From the NCBI GenBank assembly GCA_031271045.1, contig JAISWO010000004.1, positions 62,001 through 126,000 of the forward strand: 64,000 nucleotides of DNA. Direction: 5' to 3'. The notes beneath the pieces were generated by a model. The model ran no database searches. It was not told the DNA's origin and saw only the letters and a list, made by a program, of their open reading frames with translations. Positions within the stretch are counted from its first letter, which is position 1. Each line of letters starts with the position of its first letter. Positions 19,755-29,489 of this stretch are shown in pieces. Source of the stretch: Tannerellaceae bacterium. Lineage in GTDB: Bacteria > Bacteroidota > Bacteroidia > Bacteroidales > Tannerellaceae. A program made the translations under genes and the position numbers.

Positions 19755-20013
19755 GATAATGTATTAATTGTTGTCGCACAAATGTACAATCTTTTTCAAT
19801 AAGAGGCAGGCCCATCATCCTAAAACTTATCTGCCGGGCCTCTACGGTATGGGTTGAATATTTTGGGGTTAAACTTCTTTGCCGGACAACTTTCAGAGGG
19901 TGCAAAGAGGATTTAAGAGAAATATTTAACTGAGATATTAAATAAGAGTTGTAGTCCTTACGGAAGTAAAGGGATGTCGGAATGAATCAAAAAAAGGCCG
20001 GATTGATTTGCTG

Positions 20014-21792
20014 TCAATCGCCCGAAAAGTTGTCGACCAGGACTTCGCGGTAGGAGTTGAAGATCTTGGATTTGGACATGTAGCCGATGTAACGGCCGCT
20101 TTCGTCGACAACAGGCAGATTCCAGGCTTTGGTGTCGTCGAAGGTTTGCATGACTTTTTCCATCGGTGTGTTCACCACAATCTTGGCAGGAACGGATACC
20201 ATGAACTTGGATACGCGGAAACGGTCGTAGAGTTCGGGACGGAACATGATGTTGCGGATGTCATCCAATTGCACAACGCCCAGCAAAAGGCCGTCTTTGT
20301 CTATTACAGGGAAGGCATTGCGCCCGCTACGGGCAATTACTTTCACGACGTCGCCCAACGTCATATCGGGATGGACGGTGAGGAAGTCTTTTTCGATTAC
20401 GCTGTCGGTTTTCAGCAGCGTCAGGACGGCTTTGTCTTTATGATGAGTGAGCAGCTTTCCTTTTTGCGCCAGACGCATGGAGTAGATGCTGTGAGGCTCG
20501 AACATGATAATGGTCAGATATGAACTGATGGATACCATCATCAGCGGCAGGAAAAGATCGTAGCCGCCCGTCAGTTCGGCTATCAGGAATACGCCCGTCA
20601 GCGGTGCGTGCATGACGCCCGACATAACGCCGGCCATTCCCAGCAGGGCGAAGTTCTTTTCGGACAGGTCGCGGGTGAAATCGAAGTAGTTGAACGTATG
20701 GGCAAACATAAAGCCCAGGATACAGCCCAGGTACAGACTGGGCGCAAAGATTCCCCCGCAGCCTCCGCCTCCGTTGGTGGCGCTCGAGGCAAAAACCTTG
20801 GTCAGCAGGATGAGCAGCAGAAAGATCAGGACGCCCCAGTAGGAATTGGTTATGCCGTAAAAGAGACTCTTGTCCATCAGATGTCCGTGCTGTCCGTTCA
20901 GCAAAGAGGCTATCGTATCGTAACCCTCGCCATAGAGCGGCGGGAAAAGGAAGATGAGAACGCTCAGGATAAGGGCGCACAGGAGGAATTTCTTCCAATA
21001 GATCAGCTTGCCCAAAGCACCTTCCAGTTTGTTCATCATCCGCGTGACGTACAATGAAAGCATTCCGCAGAAAATGCCCAGCAGCAGGACGTAGGGTATG
21101 CGGCCGATCTCGAAAACTTCTGTCTGCGAGAATTTGAACATCGCTTCCGTGCCGGTGAATATGTATGATACGGTGGCCGCCGTCACTGACGAGATCAGCA
21201 GAGGCATGACCGACGTCATCGTAAGGTCGAGCATCAGTACTTCGATGACAAAGACCAGCCCGGCGATCGGAGCTTTGAAGATGCCGGCAATCGCTCCGGC
21301 AGCTCCGCAGCCGACAAGCAACATCAACGTCTTCTGTTCCATCCGGAAGAAGCGACCCAAATTAGAACCAATCGCCGCTCCCGTCAATACGATCGGCGCT
21401 TCGGCTCCGACGGAGCCTCCCAAACCGATGGTGACGGAACTGGCGGCCAGCGAGCTCCACATATTATGCGGCTTGATGCGGCTTTTCCGCTGCGAGATGG
21501 CGTACAGGATTTTTGTTACTCCGTGGCTGATGTCGTCGCGGACGATGTATTTTACGAACAGGCCTGCCAGCAGGATACCTATCACGGGATACAGCAGCAG
21601 CAGATAATTTGCTTCACTCACATCCATGTTGCGCGTAAGGATCGACTGAATGAGATGAATCAATTGTTTCAGCACGATGGCGGATGCCGCCGTACAGATG
21701 CCGACCAGGAAGCTAACGAGCAAGACGAAGTGTTTCTCCTTGATCCGTCTTTCCCGCCAAAGCAGGAATTTGTAGAATAAGTTTTTTGCCAT
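20014..21792 (-). CDS. ClC-type chloride channel/antiporter with C-terminal CBS domain pair
   Basis: GLGGSVGAEAPIVLTGAAIGSNLGR, NGGGGCGGIFAPSLYLG, CBS segments. Confidence 0.95.
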   Translation of the reverse strand: MAKNLFYKFLLWRERRIKEKHFVLLVSFLVGICTAASAIVLKQLIHLIQSILTRNMDVSEANYLLLLYPVIGILLAGLFVKYIVRDDISHGVTKILYAISQRKSRIKPHNMWSSLAASSVTIGLGGSVGAEAPIVLTGAAIGSNLGRFFRMEQKTLMLLVGCGAAGAIAGIFKAPIAGLVFVIEVLMLDLTMTSVMPLLISSVTAATVSYIFTGTEAMFKFSQTEVFEIGRIPYVLLLGIFCGMLSLYVTRMMNKLEGALGKLIYWKKFLLCALILSVLIFLFPPLYGEGYDTIASLLNGQHGHLMDKSLFYGITNSYWGVLIFLLLILLTKVFASSATNGGGGCGGIFAPSLYLGCILGFMFAHTFNYFDFTRDLSEKNFALLGMAGVMSGVMHAPLTGVFLIAELTGGYDLFLPLMMVSISSYLTIIMFEPHSIYSMRLAQKGKLLTHHKDKAVLTLLKTDSVIEKDFLTVHPDMTLGDVVKVIARSGRNAFPVIDKDGLLLGVVQLDDIRNIMFRPELYDRFRVSKFMVSVPAKIVVNTPMEKVMQTFDDTKAWNLPVVDESGRYIGYMSKSKIFNSYREVLVDNFSGD

Positions 21793-21794
21793 CT

Positions 21795-23225
21795 TTAAAT
21801 GCCTTTCCCCGTAATGACGGTTTTGATAGTATAAACTAATATGGTCAGGTCAAAGACCAACGACATATTCTCGTAGTAAAGCATGTCGTACTCCAGCCGC
21901 TCGATCATCTGGTCTACGTTCGAGGCGTAGCCGTATTTCACCATTCCGAGGGAGGTGAGGCCCGGCCGTACGTTGTGAAGAAGATAGTAGAAGGGTGCCC
22001 GGCTGACGATCCGGTCGATGAAATAACGGCGCTCAGGGCGGGGGCCGACCAGCGACATATCGCCTTTCAGCACGTTCCAGAATTGGGGCAGCTCGTCGAT
22101 GCGGTATTTGCGCATCAGGCGGCCGAAGGGCGTCACGCGGCTGTCGTTTCCGTTCGAGAGTAGCGGGCCGTCGTTTTCGGAGCCTGTATACATTGTTCTG
22201 AACTTATACATCATGAAGGGACGGCCTCGATATCCGATGCGCTCCTGCCGGAAGAGCGCCGGGCCGGGAGAATCTTTTTTCACCCTCCAGGCGATGTAGA
22301 GGTAGACGGGGCTGAGCAGGACAAGGGCCAGGGCGGAGATACATTTGTCCATCCAGAATTTGATGTTCTGCTCGGCGCCGGAGAAGTTATTGTCCGTAAC
22401 GTCGACCAAAGGCAGGCCGCGGATGGTCTTTATCTTGACTTTGGACAGAGGCAACAGCATGTTCAGGTTGTCGGCCAATATTTTTACAGGACACTTATAG
22501 CGGTAGAGCGGGTAAAGGACGAGGGTTCTCTTTGCGCTGTCGGTCGATTCGACGGCGACTACAATTTCGTCGATGCGTCTGGTTGGGACTATGTCGGGCA
22601 AGTCGTTTGTCGTACCGAGCAAGAGGGAGGGGTCGACTGCGATGTCGGCGGTGCCGGCTTCGTTTGCCGGCGGGTTGTCTTCCGTCACAAAACCGACGAT
22701 GCGGTAGCCCATATTGTAGAGGTCGCCGGCTATCTGCACGGCCTTTGGGCCGGTTCCGATGATTAATACGTTCAGCGACCACTCCCGGCGTTTCACTTTG
22801 TTCAGGCCTTTTTGTGTGATAAACAGGCGGGGAAGCCAGGTGAAAACGAATTGCAGGGCAAGGAGCGCAAAGTACAGGTGATAATAGATGTGAAACGAAC
22901 GGGGAAGGTCGTTCAGGATAAGGATAAAGAAGAGCAGCGTTACGCCGCAGACGACCGTCGCCAGGGTAAGGAAAAACTCACCGAGGCGCGACTTGCCGAA
23001 GGGCTTGTTGTAGTAGCCCGAAAAGTAGTAAAGCGTCAGCCAGAAGAAGGGGATGGCGAGCTGGACTTCCCATACGACGGTGTACGTCAGGTAGCTTGTT
23101 AATGAAGTGTATCCCAAGTAGGAGGCGACCTCGTCGTAGCGAAGTACGTTGAACAGCAGCCATACGGCAGAGGCCGAGAGGATGTCGGCAAAAATATACT
23201 TGAATCTTTGTACGCCGGGATTCAT
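21795..23225 (-). CDS. Undecaprenyl-phosphate sugar phosphotransferase, WcaJ-like polyprenyl glycosylphosphotransferase
   Basis: KDSPGPALFRQERIGYRGRPFMMYKFRTM, RIDELPQFWNVLKGDMSLVGPRPE. Confidence 0.93.
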   Translation of the reverse strand: MNPGVQRFKYIFADILSASAVWLLFNVLRYDEVASYLGYTSLTSYLTYTVVWEVQLAIPFFWLTLYYFSGYYNKPFGKSRLGEFFLTLATVVCGVTLLFFILILNDLPRSFHIYYHLYFALLALQFVFTWLPRLFITQKGLNKVKRREWSLNVLIIGTGPKAVQIAGDLYNMGYRIVGFVTEDNPPANEAGTADIAVDPSLLLGTTNDLPDIVPTRRIDEIVVAVESTDSAKRTLVLYPLYRYKCPVKILADNLNMLLPLSKVKIKTIRGLPLVDVTDNNFSGAEQNIKFWMDKCISALALVLLSPVYLYIAWRVKKDSPGPALFRQERIGYRGRPFMMYKFRTMYTGSENDGPLLSNGNDSRVTPFGRLMRKYRIDELPQFWNVLKGDMSLVGPRPERRYFIDRIVSRAPFYYLLHNVRPGLTSLGMVKYGYASNVDQMIERLEYDMLYYENMSLVFDLTILVYTIKTVITGKGI

Positions 23226-23827
23226 TACCTGATCACTTGAAAAACACCTCCGGCGCCTATCCGGATAATGGACGAAGGGATGGCCTTACGCTTGTCGTCG
23301 CGGCGATAGTCTACAATATAATCAACGCCCTCTTTGATGGCATCGGGGATGTCGTCGTAGCGACAGGGCGAGGGTTGGCCGCTCACGTTGGCAGAGGTGG
23401 AGACGACAGGCTTGCGGAAGCGCTCGCACAGGGCGTGCGAAAAGGGTTCATCCGTCACGCGGATGCCGATGCTGCCGTCTTCGGCCGGCAGATTGCCGGC
23501 CAGGTTGCGGCTTTTGTCATATATTATTGTAAGCGGCTTGTCCGACACCTCGATCAGCTGGCGGGCAATGGCGGGGACGTCGTCGACGTAGGTTTCCAGC
23601 CTGGAGGCCGAGTCGATCAGCACAAGCATGGCCTTCCGGTCGGAGCGTTGTTTGAGGTCATAGACCTTCTGCACTGCTTTTTCGTTGGTGGCATCGCAGC
23701 CGATGCCCCAGACTGTATCTGTGGGGTAAAGGATAAGGCCTCCGGAGTGCATGACTTCGCATGCTTTTCGTATTTCTTCTGTCATCTGTGTTTCGTTATC
23801 AACGCAAATGTACGGGATTATTTCCAA
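23225..23827 (-). CDS. tsaC: L-threonylcarbamoyladenylate synthase (Sua5/YciO/YrdC family)
   Basis: GGLILYPTDTVWGIGCDATN, KPVVSTSANVSGQPSP. Confidence 0.92.
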   Translation of the reverse strand: MEIIPYICVDNETQMTEEIRKACEVMHSGGLILYPTDTVWGIGCDATNEKAVQKVYDLKQRSDRKAMLVLIDSASRLETYVDDVPAIARQLIEVSDKPLTIIYDKSRNLAGNLPAEDGSIGIRVTDEPFSHALCERFRKPVVSTSANVSGQPSPCRYDDIPDAIKEGVDYIVDYRRDDKRKAIPSSIIRIGAGGVFQVIR

Positions 23828-23942
23828 GCGGACAAATGGGTCCCGCAGGGACGGGCGTCGGTTGGGGGAGGTGATCTTTGCAACTTGGTTGCATGTTTTT
23901 CCTCCTATCTTTGTCCGAAAATCAATGAAAGGATAATAAAAG

Positions 23943-25850
23943 ATGAGTACACAGATTCAAGAGCCGGCAACGGGAGACTGTTGCGGTTGTGGCGACGCTC
24001 GCCGGAAAGACGGGGAGGGGAGCGAAAAGCGATGGAGGCGGTATCTGCCGGTGGTAGCCAGTCTGCTTTTGTTGGCAGGCGGCATTGTTTGGGATTGGCC
24101 GTGGTTCTGTTATGTCCTGGCGTACCTGCCGGTCGGTGTGCCGGTGATGCGGCAAGCATGGGCGGCAGCCGGGCAAAAAGACTTCTTCAACGAATACAGC
24201 CTGATGCTGACGGCCACGGTGGGGGCTTTCCTGATCGGCGAATATCCCGAAGGGGTGGCTGTTATGTTGTTCTATTCGGTGGGAGAGCTGTTTCAGGAGG
24301 CGGCCGTCAACAAAGCGCGGGGCAATATCAAGGCCTTGCTCGATATTCGTCCCAACGCGGCGACCGTTCTTCGCGAGGGCGACTGGAGGGAGGTGCGACC
24401 CGAAGAAGTGGCCCCGGGCGAGATTTTACTGGTCCGTGCCGGTGGCAAGACGCCGCTCGACGGTCTTTTGCTGAGCGATTCAGGCAGTTTCAATACATCG
24501 GCGCTCACGGGCGAGAGCCGTCCACGGACATTGCGCCAGGGCGAGACGGTATTGGCCGGGATGATCAGCATCGACAAGGCGGTGGAGGTTCGGGCCACGA
24601 AAACGTATGCCGACAGTTCCCTGGCCCGGATTCTGCAAATGGTCGAGGAAGCTTCCTCGCGCAAGGCCAGGACGGAGCTGCTGATCCGCCGTTTTGCCAG
24701 GGTTTATACGCCGGCGGTCTTTCTGCTGGCTTTGCTGATTGCCCTTGTGCCCTCTTTGGTGGTGGCGGATTATGTGTTTAGCGACTGGCTGTACAGGGCG
24801 TTGATATTCCTGGTCATTTCCTGCCCCTGCGCGCTGGTGATCTCGGTTCCGCTGGGCTATTTCGGTGGCATAGGGGCGGCTTCGCGCAAGGGTATTTTGT
24901 TCAAAGGCGCCAATTTCCTGGACCGGATGACGGACGTTCATACGGTGGTCATGGACAAGACCGGGACGCTGACCAAGGGCGTGTTCCGGGTCCGCGACGT
25001 CGTCTCGGCCACGTACGGACGGGAGGAACTCCTCGCGCTTGCCGCGGCATTGGAGAAATATTCTTCTCACCCCGTGGCCAAAGCCATTGTCGCCGCCGCC
25101 GGCGCGCTGACGGACCAGAGCATCACCGCCGTGGAAGAGATTCCCGGCATGGGCGTCAAAGGCTTGCAGGGCGAGAGGGAAATCATGGCCGGCAACCGCC
25201 GGATGATGCACCGCCACGAGATTGCGTACGATGAAACGATCGACAGCCTGGTCGATACCGTTGTGATCATCGCCGTCGACCGCCGCTACGTGGGTTATAT
25301 TCGTATTGCCGACGAGATAAAGGACGACGCCATCGAGGCTGTGAGCCAGATGCGAGCGCTGGGAGTCCGCCGCACCGTCATGCTGAGCGGCGACCGGACG
25401 GCCATCACCGAAGAGGTGGCCCGGACGGTTGGCGTCGACGAGGCTTACGGCGACTTGCTGCCCGAAGGGAAGGTAAAATACATGGAAGAGCTGAAGGCCG
25501 ACCCGTCGAAGGTGGTTGTTTTCGTAGGCGACGGCATCAACGACGCCCCCGTACTGGCGCTCAGCGACGTGGGCATCGCCATGGGCGGAATGGGCTCGGA
25601 TGCGGCCATCGAAATTGCCGACGTGGTGATACAGACCGATCAACCGTCCCGCATTGCCACCGCCATCCGCATTGCGAAGACTACCAAACGGATTGTGATG
25701 CAAAATATCATCCTGGCGATCGGCGTCAAAATGATCGTCATGCTCCTGGGCGCTTTGGGAATGGCAACAATGTGGGAAGCCGTCTTTGCCGACGTCGGCG
25801 TCGCTTTGCTGGCCATTTTCAACTCCATCCGCGTCCTGCGGAGCCGTTGA
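23943..25850 (+). CDS. Heavy-metal translocating P-type ATPase (Zn/Cd-type)
   Basis: ISCPCALVISVPLG, DKTGTLTKG, GDGINDAPVLA; no N-terminal HMA fold, only a short CCGCG motif. Confidence 0.95.
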   Translation: MSTQIQEPATGDCCGCGDARRKDGEGSEKRWRRYLPVVASLLLLAGGIVWDWPWFCYVLAYLPVGVPVMRQAWAAAGQKDFFNEYSLMLTATVGAFLIGEYPEGVAVMLFYSVGELFQEAAVNKARGNIKALLDIRPNAATVLREGDWREVRPEEVAPGEILLVRAGGKTPLDGLLLSDSGSFNTSALTGESRPRTLRQGETVLAGMISIDKAVEVRATKTYADSSLARILQMVEEASSRKARTELLIRRFARVYTPAVFLLALLIALVPSLVVADYVFSDWLYRALIFLVISCPCALVISVPLGYFGGIGAASRKGILFKGANFLDRMTDVHTVVMDKTGTLTKGVFRVRDVVSATYGREELLALAAALEKYSSHPVAKAIVAAAGALTDQSITAVEEIPGMGVKGLQGEREIMAGNRRMMHRHEIAYDETIDSLVDTVVIIAVDRRYVGYIRIADEIKDDAIEAVSQMRALGVRRTVMLSGDRTAITEEVARTVGVDEAYGDLLPEGKVKYMEELKADPSKVVVFVGDGINDAPVLALSDVGIAMGGMGSDAAIEIADVVIQTDQPSRIATAIRIAKTTKRIVMQNIILAIGVKMIVMLLGALGMATMWEAVFADVGVALLAIFNSIRVLRSR

Positions 25851-25867
25851 CGGCTGTTGCTGCGGCC

Positions 25868-26158
25868 AATGAGCACCCCTTGGGCTTTGCATAACTTTGT
25901 GCAAGCCCCAATGAGTGGTCATTTTCGTTTGCACAACTTTGTGCAAGGCCCAATGAGTGCTCATTTTCGTTTGCACATAGTTGTGCAAGTCAAAACGACT
26001 GCTCATTGGGCTTTGCACACCATGTTGCAAGCCATAATGAGTGCTCATTGGGCTTTGCACATAGTTGTGCAAGTCAAAACGGGCGCTCATTGGGCTTTGC
26101 ACATAGTTGTGCAAGTCAAAATGAGTGCTCATTGGCCTTTGCACATAGTTGTGCAAGT
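25868..26158. repeat. Array A: 42-bp tandem repeat, 7 copies, each with hairpin TTGCACA-TAGT-TGTGCAA
   Basis: Unit starts 25885, 25927, 25969, 26011, 26053, 26095, 26137 read directly; intergenic between the P-ATPase and pheT. Confidence 0.93.
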
Positions 26159-26282
26159 CTCCGGCGGCTGCCTCCGCCCCAACAAAACCAAGCCCAGGCC
26201 CACAGCGGCGCAGGAGATTATTTGAATATTTCTTTCTAACTTTGGCGCTTGAAAAAGAAATGAATCTAAAACAATTCAAACA

Positions 26283-28748
26283 ATGAACATCTCTTACAAC
26301 TGGTTAAAAACTTGTCTCGACTTCGACCTGACACCCACTGAAGTAGCCGACGCCCTGACTTCCATCGGACTGGAAACCGGTAGCGTGCAGGAATTTCAAA
26401 CCATCCGCGGAGGACTTCAAGGGCTCGTTGTCGGACACGTGCTCACCTGCATAGACCACCCCGACTCCGACCATCTGCACGTCACAACCGTCGACGCCGG
26501 CCTTGCCGAACCGCTGCAAATCGTTTGCGGAGCCCCGAACGTGGCCGCCGGACAGAAAGTAATCGTCGCACTGCCCGGTACAACCCTATACAAAGGCGAT
26601 GAAAGCTTCGTCATCCGCAAATCGAAAATACGCGGCCTTGCATCCAACGGCATGATCTGCGCCGAAGACGAAACAGGCATCGGAACCGCTCACGACGGCA
26701 TCATCGTGCTGCCTCCCGACGTCGCCCCCGGAACGCCGGCCAGCGAGTACTACGACGTCAAAAGCGACTACGTGCTCGAAGTCGACATAACGCCCAACCG
26801 CGTCGACGCCACCTCGCACTTCGGCGTAGCACGCGACCTGGCCGCCTACCTCCGGCAAAATAACCTCCCCGCCACCCTCCGGCGCCCTTCCGTCGACGCC
26901 TTTTCCATCGACGACCCCACGCCGGCCATCGCCGTGACGGTAGAAAACGCCGAAGCCTGCCCGCGCTACTCCGCACTCACCATCCGGGGCGTCACCGTCG
27001 GCCAAAGCCCCGCCTGGCTGAAAAATGCACTGACAACAATCGGACTGCGACCTATTAATAATGTGGTCGACATCACAAACTACGTCCTGCACGAACTCGG
27101 ACAACCGCTCCATGCCTTCGACGCCGACCGCATCAAAGGCAACCGGGTCGTCGTGCGCACATTGCCGGCAGGCACCCAATTCGTCACCCTCGACGAGGTG
27201 GAACGTACCCTCACCGACCGCGACCTGATGATCTGCAACGCCGAAGAGGGCATGTGCATCGGAGGTGTGTTCGGCGGACTGGATTCCGGCGTGACGGAAC
27301 GGACAACCAACGTATTCCTTGAGTCGGCCAACTTCAATCCGACCTGGATCCGGCAAACGGCCCGTCGCTTTGGCCTCCATACCGACGCCTCCTTCCGCTT
27401 CGAACGTGGCCTGGATCCGAACCAGACGCTCTACGTCCTGCAACGGGCCGCCCTGCTGATACGTGAAATTGCCGGAGGACGGATCACCGGCCCCGTGCAG
27501 GACATATACCCTGCACCCGTCGATCCCTGCACCGTAGAACTTGCTTATCGCAAGATCAACAGTCTCACCGGCCAAATCATCCCGCCGGCAACCATCAAAC
27601 ATATTCTCGCCGGCCTCGAGATCGACATCCTGGCCGAAACAACCGAAGGACTCACCCTCCGGGTGCCCGTCTACCGCATCGACGTAAGGCGCGACGTGGA
27701 CGTTATCGAAGATATCCTCCGCATCTACGGATACAATAATATATGTGTAAGCGACAGCGTCAAATCAAACCTGAACTACCAAACACCGACCGACCGCAGC
27801 CACAAACTTCAGCGACTCATCTCCGAACAGCTCTGCGGCGCCGGATTCAACGAAATACTCAACAACTCGCAGACCCGTTCCTGCTATTACGACGCCCTGA
27901 CAACCTGGCCCTCCGCCCAATCCGTCATGCTGGCCAACGCAATCAGTACCGAACTCAACTGCATGAGGCAAACCCTCCTCTTCGGAGGCCTCGAAAGCAT
28001 CGAACACAACATCAAACGACAAAATAGCAACCTCCGCTTCTTTGAATTTGGCAATTGCTACCACTACGACGACGCCCAACGGGCAGACAACGACCCCATC
28101 GCAGGATTTACCGAAGACTACCGCCTCGGCCTCTGGCTCTGCGGCAATCGCGTCGAGAACAACTGGGCGCACCCCAACGAGCCGTCGTCTGTCTACGAGC
28201 TCAAAGCCGTCGTGGAACAGGTCCTCGTCCGTTTGGGCGTCGATATGCGCACCCTTTCGGCCGATCCTCTCGACAACGACATCTTCTCCGCCGGCCAGCT
28301 ACTGAGCGGAAAAAGTTTCCGTCGCCCCCTGGGCGTCTACGGCATCCTGAACCGGAGCCTGCTCAAAGCAATGGACATCGCCCCGGATGTGTATTACGCC
28401 GAACTGTCGTGGACGGCGCTGATGAAGGAGATCCTCAAAAGTAAACCGGCCTTCTCGCCAATCTCCCGCTTCCAAACCGTCAAGCGCGACCTGGCATTGC
28501 TCATAGACAAACAAACAACTTTCGCCGAAATCGAACGGATCGCCGCCGAAAGCGAGCGCAAACTGCTTCGCCACGTAACCCTCTTCGACGTCTACGAAGG
28601 CAAAAATCTGCCGGCCGGCAAGAAGTCCTACGCCGTCAGCTTCTACCTGCAAAACCCCGAAGGGACTCTCAACGACAAACAAATCGAAAGCATTATGCAG
28701 AAAATACAAACCAATCTGGAGCGTCGCCTGAACGCTCAACTGAGATAA
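26283..28748 (+). CDS. pheT: Phenylalanyl-tRNA synthetase beta subunit
   Basis: MNISYNWLKTCLDFDLTP, NRVDATSHFGVARDLAA, GLRPINNVVDITNYVLHELGQPLHAFD. Confidence 0.97.
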   Translation: MNISYNWLKTCLDFDLTPTEVADALTSIGLETGSVQEFQTIRGGLQGLVVGHVLTCIDHPDSDHLHVTTVDAGLAEPLQIVCGAPNVAAGQKVIVALPGTTLYKGDESFVIRKSKIRGLASNGMICAEDETGIGTAHDGIIVLPPDVAPGTPASEYYDVKSDYVLEVDITPNRVDATSHFGVARDLAAYLRQNNLPATLRRPSVDAFSIDDPTPAIAVTVENAEACPRYSALTIRGVTVGQSPAWLKNALTTIGLRPINNVVDITNYVLHELGQPLHAFDADRIKGNRVVVRTLPAGTQFVTLDEVERTLTDRDLMICNAEEGMCIGGVFGGLDSGVTERTTNVFLESANFNPTWIRQTARRFGLHTDASFRFERGLDPNQTLYVLQRAALLIREIAGGRITGPVQDIYPAPVDPCTVELAYRKINSLTGQIIPPATIKHILAGLEIDILAETTEGLTLRVPVYRIDVRRDVDVIEDILRIYGYNNICVSDSVKSNLNYQTPTDRSHKLQRLISEQLCGAGFNEILNNSQTRSCYYDALTTWPSAQSVMLANAISTELNCMRQTLLFGGLESIEHNIKRQNSNLRFFEFGNCYHYDDAQRADNDPIAGFTEDYRLGLWLCGNRVENNWAHPNEPSSVYELKAVVEQVLVRLGVDMRTLSADPLDNDIFSAGQLLSGKSFRRPLGVYGILNRSLLKAMDIAPDVYYAELSWTALMKEILKSKPAFSPISRFQTVKRDLALLIDKQTTFAEIERIAAESERKLLRHVTLFDVYEGKNLPAGKKSYAVSFYLQNPEGTLNDKQIESIMQKIQTNLERRLNAQLR

Positions 28749-28775
28749 CGTATAACTTGTAACTGACAAAAATAT

Positions 28776-29489
28776 ATGGGACGAGCATTTGAATATCGCA
28801 AAGCAAAAAAATTTAAACGTTGGGGCAATATGGCCCGCGTATTTACCAAGTTGGGAAAAGAAATCACCATCGCCGTCAAATCCGGCGGACCTGATCCCGA
28901 CAGCAACCCCCGCCTGCGCGTACTGATGCAGCAGGCCAAAAAGGAAAACATGCCGAAGGAAAACGTGGAACGTGCCGTCAAAAAGGCAAGCTCCAAAGAC
29001 TTCACCGACTACAAGGAAATGAACTACGAAGGATACGGACCCTTCGGCATCGCCATCTTCGTCGAAACGGCAACCGACAATACGACCCGCACCGTAGCCA
29101 ACGTACGCAGCTACTTCAACAAGCACGGCGGATCGCTCGGTACTTCCGGAAGTCTTGAGTTCCTGTTCGAACATAAGTGTGTCTTCCACATAGTCCGCAA
29201 AGACGGCATCTCGCTCGAAGATCTCGAACTCGAACTCATCGACTGCGGCGTCGACGAGGTCGAAGAAGACGAAGACGAAATCATCCTCTACGGCGAATTT
29301 GCCCAAAACTCCGTCATCCAAAAGTACCTCGAAGAAAATGGATACGAAATCAACAGCGCCGAGTTCATGCGCATACCCAACGACATGAAAGACGTAACAC
29401 CCGAACAGCGCGAATCGGTCGAGAAACTGATCGACAAATTGGAAGAAGACGAAGACGTACAAAACGTCTTCCATAATATGCGCGAATGA
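28776..29489 (+). CDS. YebC/PmpR family protein
   Basis: MGRAFEYRKAKKFKRWGNMARVFTKLGKEITIAVKSGG. Confidence 0.95.
   Translation: MGRAFEYRKAKKFKRWGNMARVFTKLGKEITIAVKSGGPDPDSNPRLRVLMQQAKKENMPKENVERAVKKASSKDFTDYKEMNYEGYGPFGIAIFVETATDNTTRTVANVRSYFNKHGGSLGTSGSLEFLFEHKCVFHIVRKDGISLEDLELELIDCGVDEVEEDEDEIILYGEFAQNSVIQKYLEENGYEINSAEFMRIPNDMKDVTPEQRESVEKLIDKLEEDEDVQNVFHNMRE

Noticed and set aside
25868-26158. CRISPR array interpretation of the 41/42-bp repeats
   Set aside because: Whole units repeat with no unique spacers, and no cas genes are present in the window.
24480-26279. 599-aa minus-strand ORF
   Set aside because: Mostly antisense to the confidently identified P-type ATPase plus array A; composition typical of a shadow ORF.
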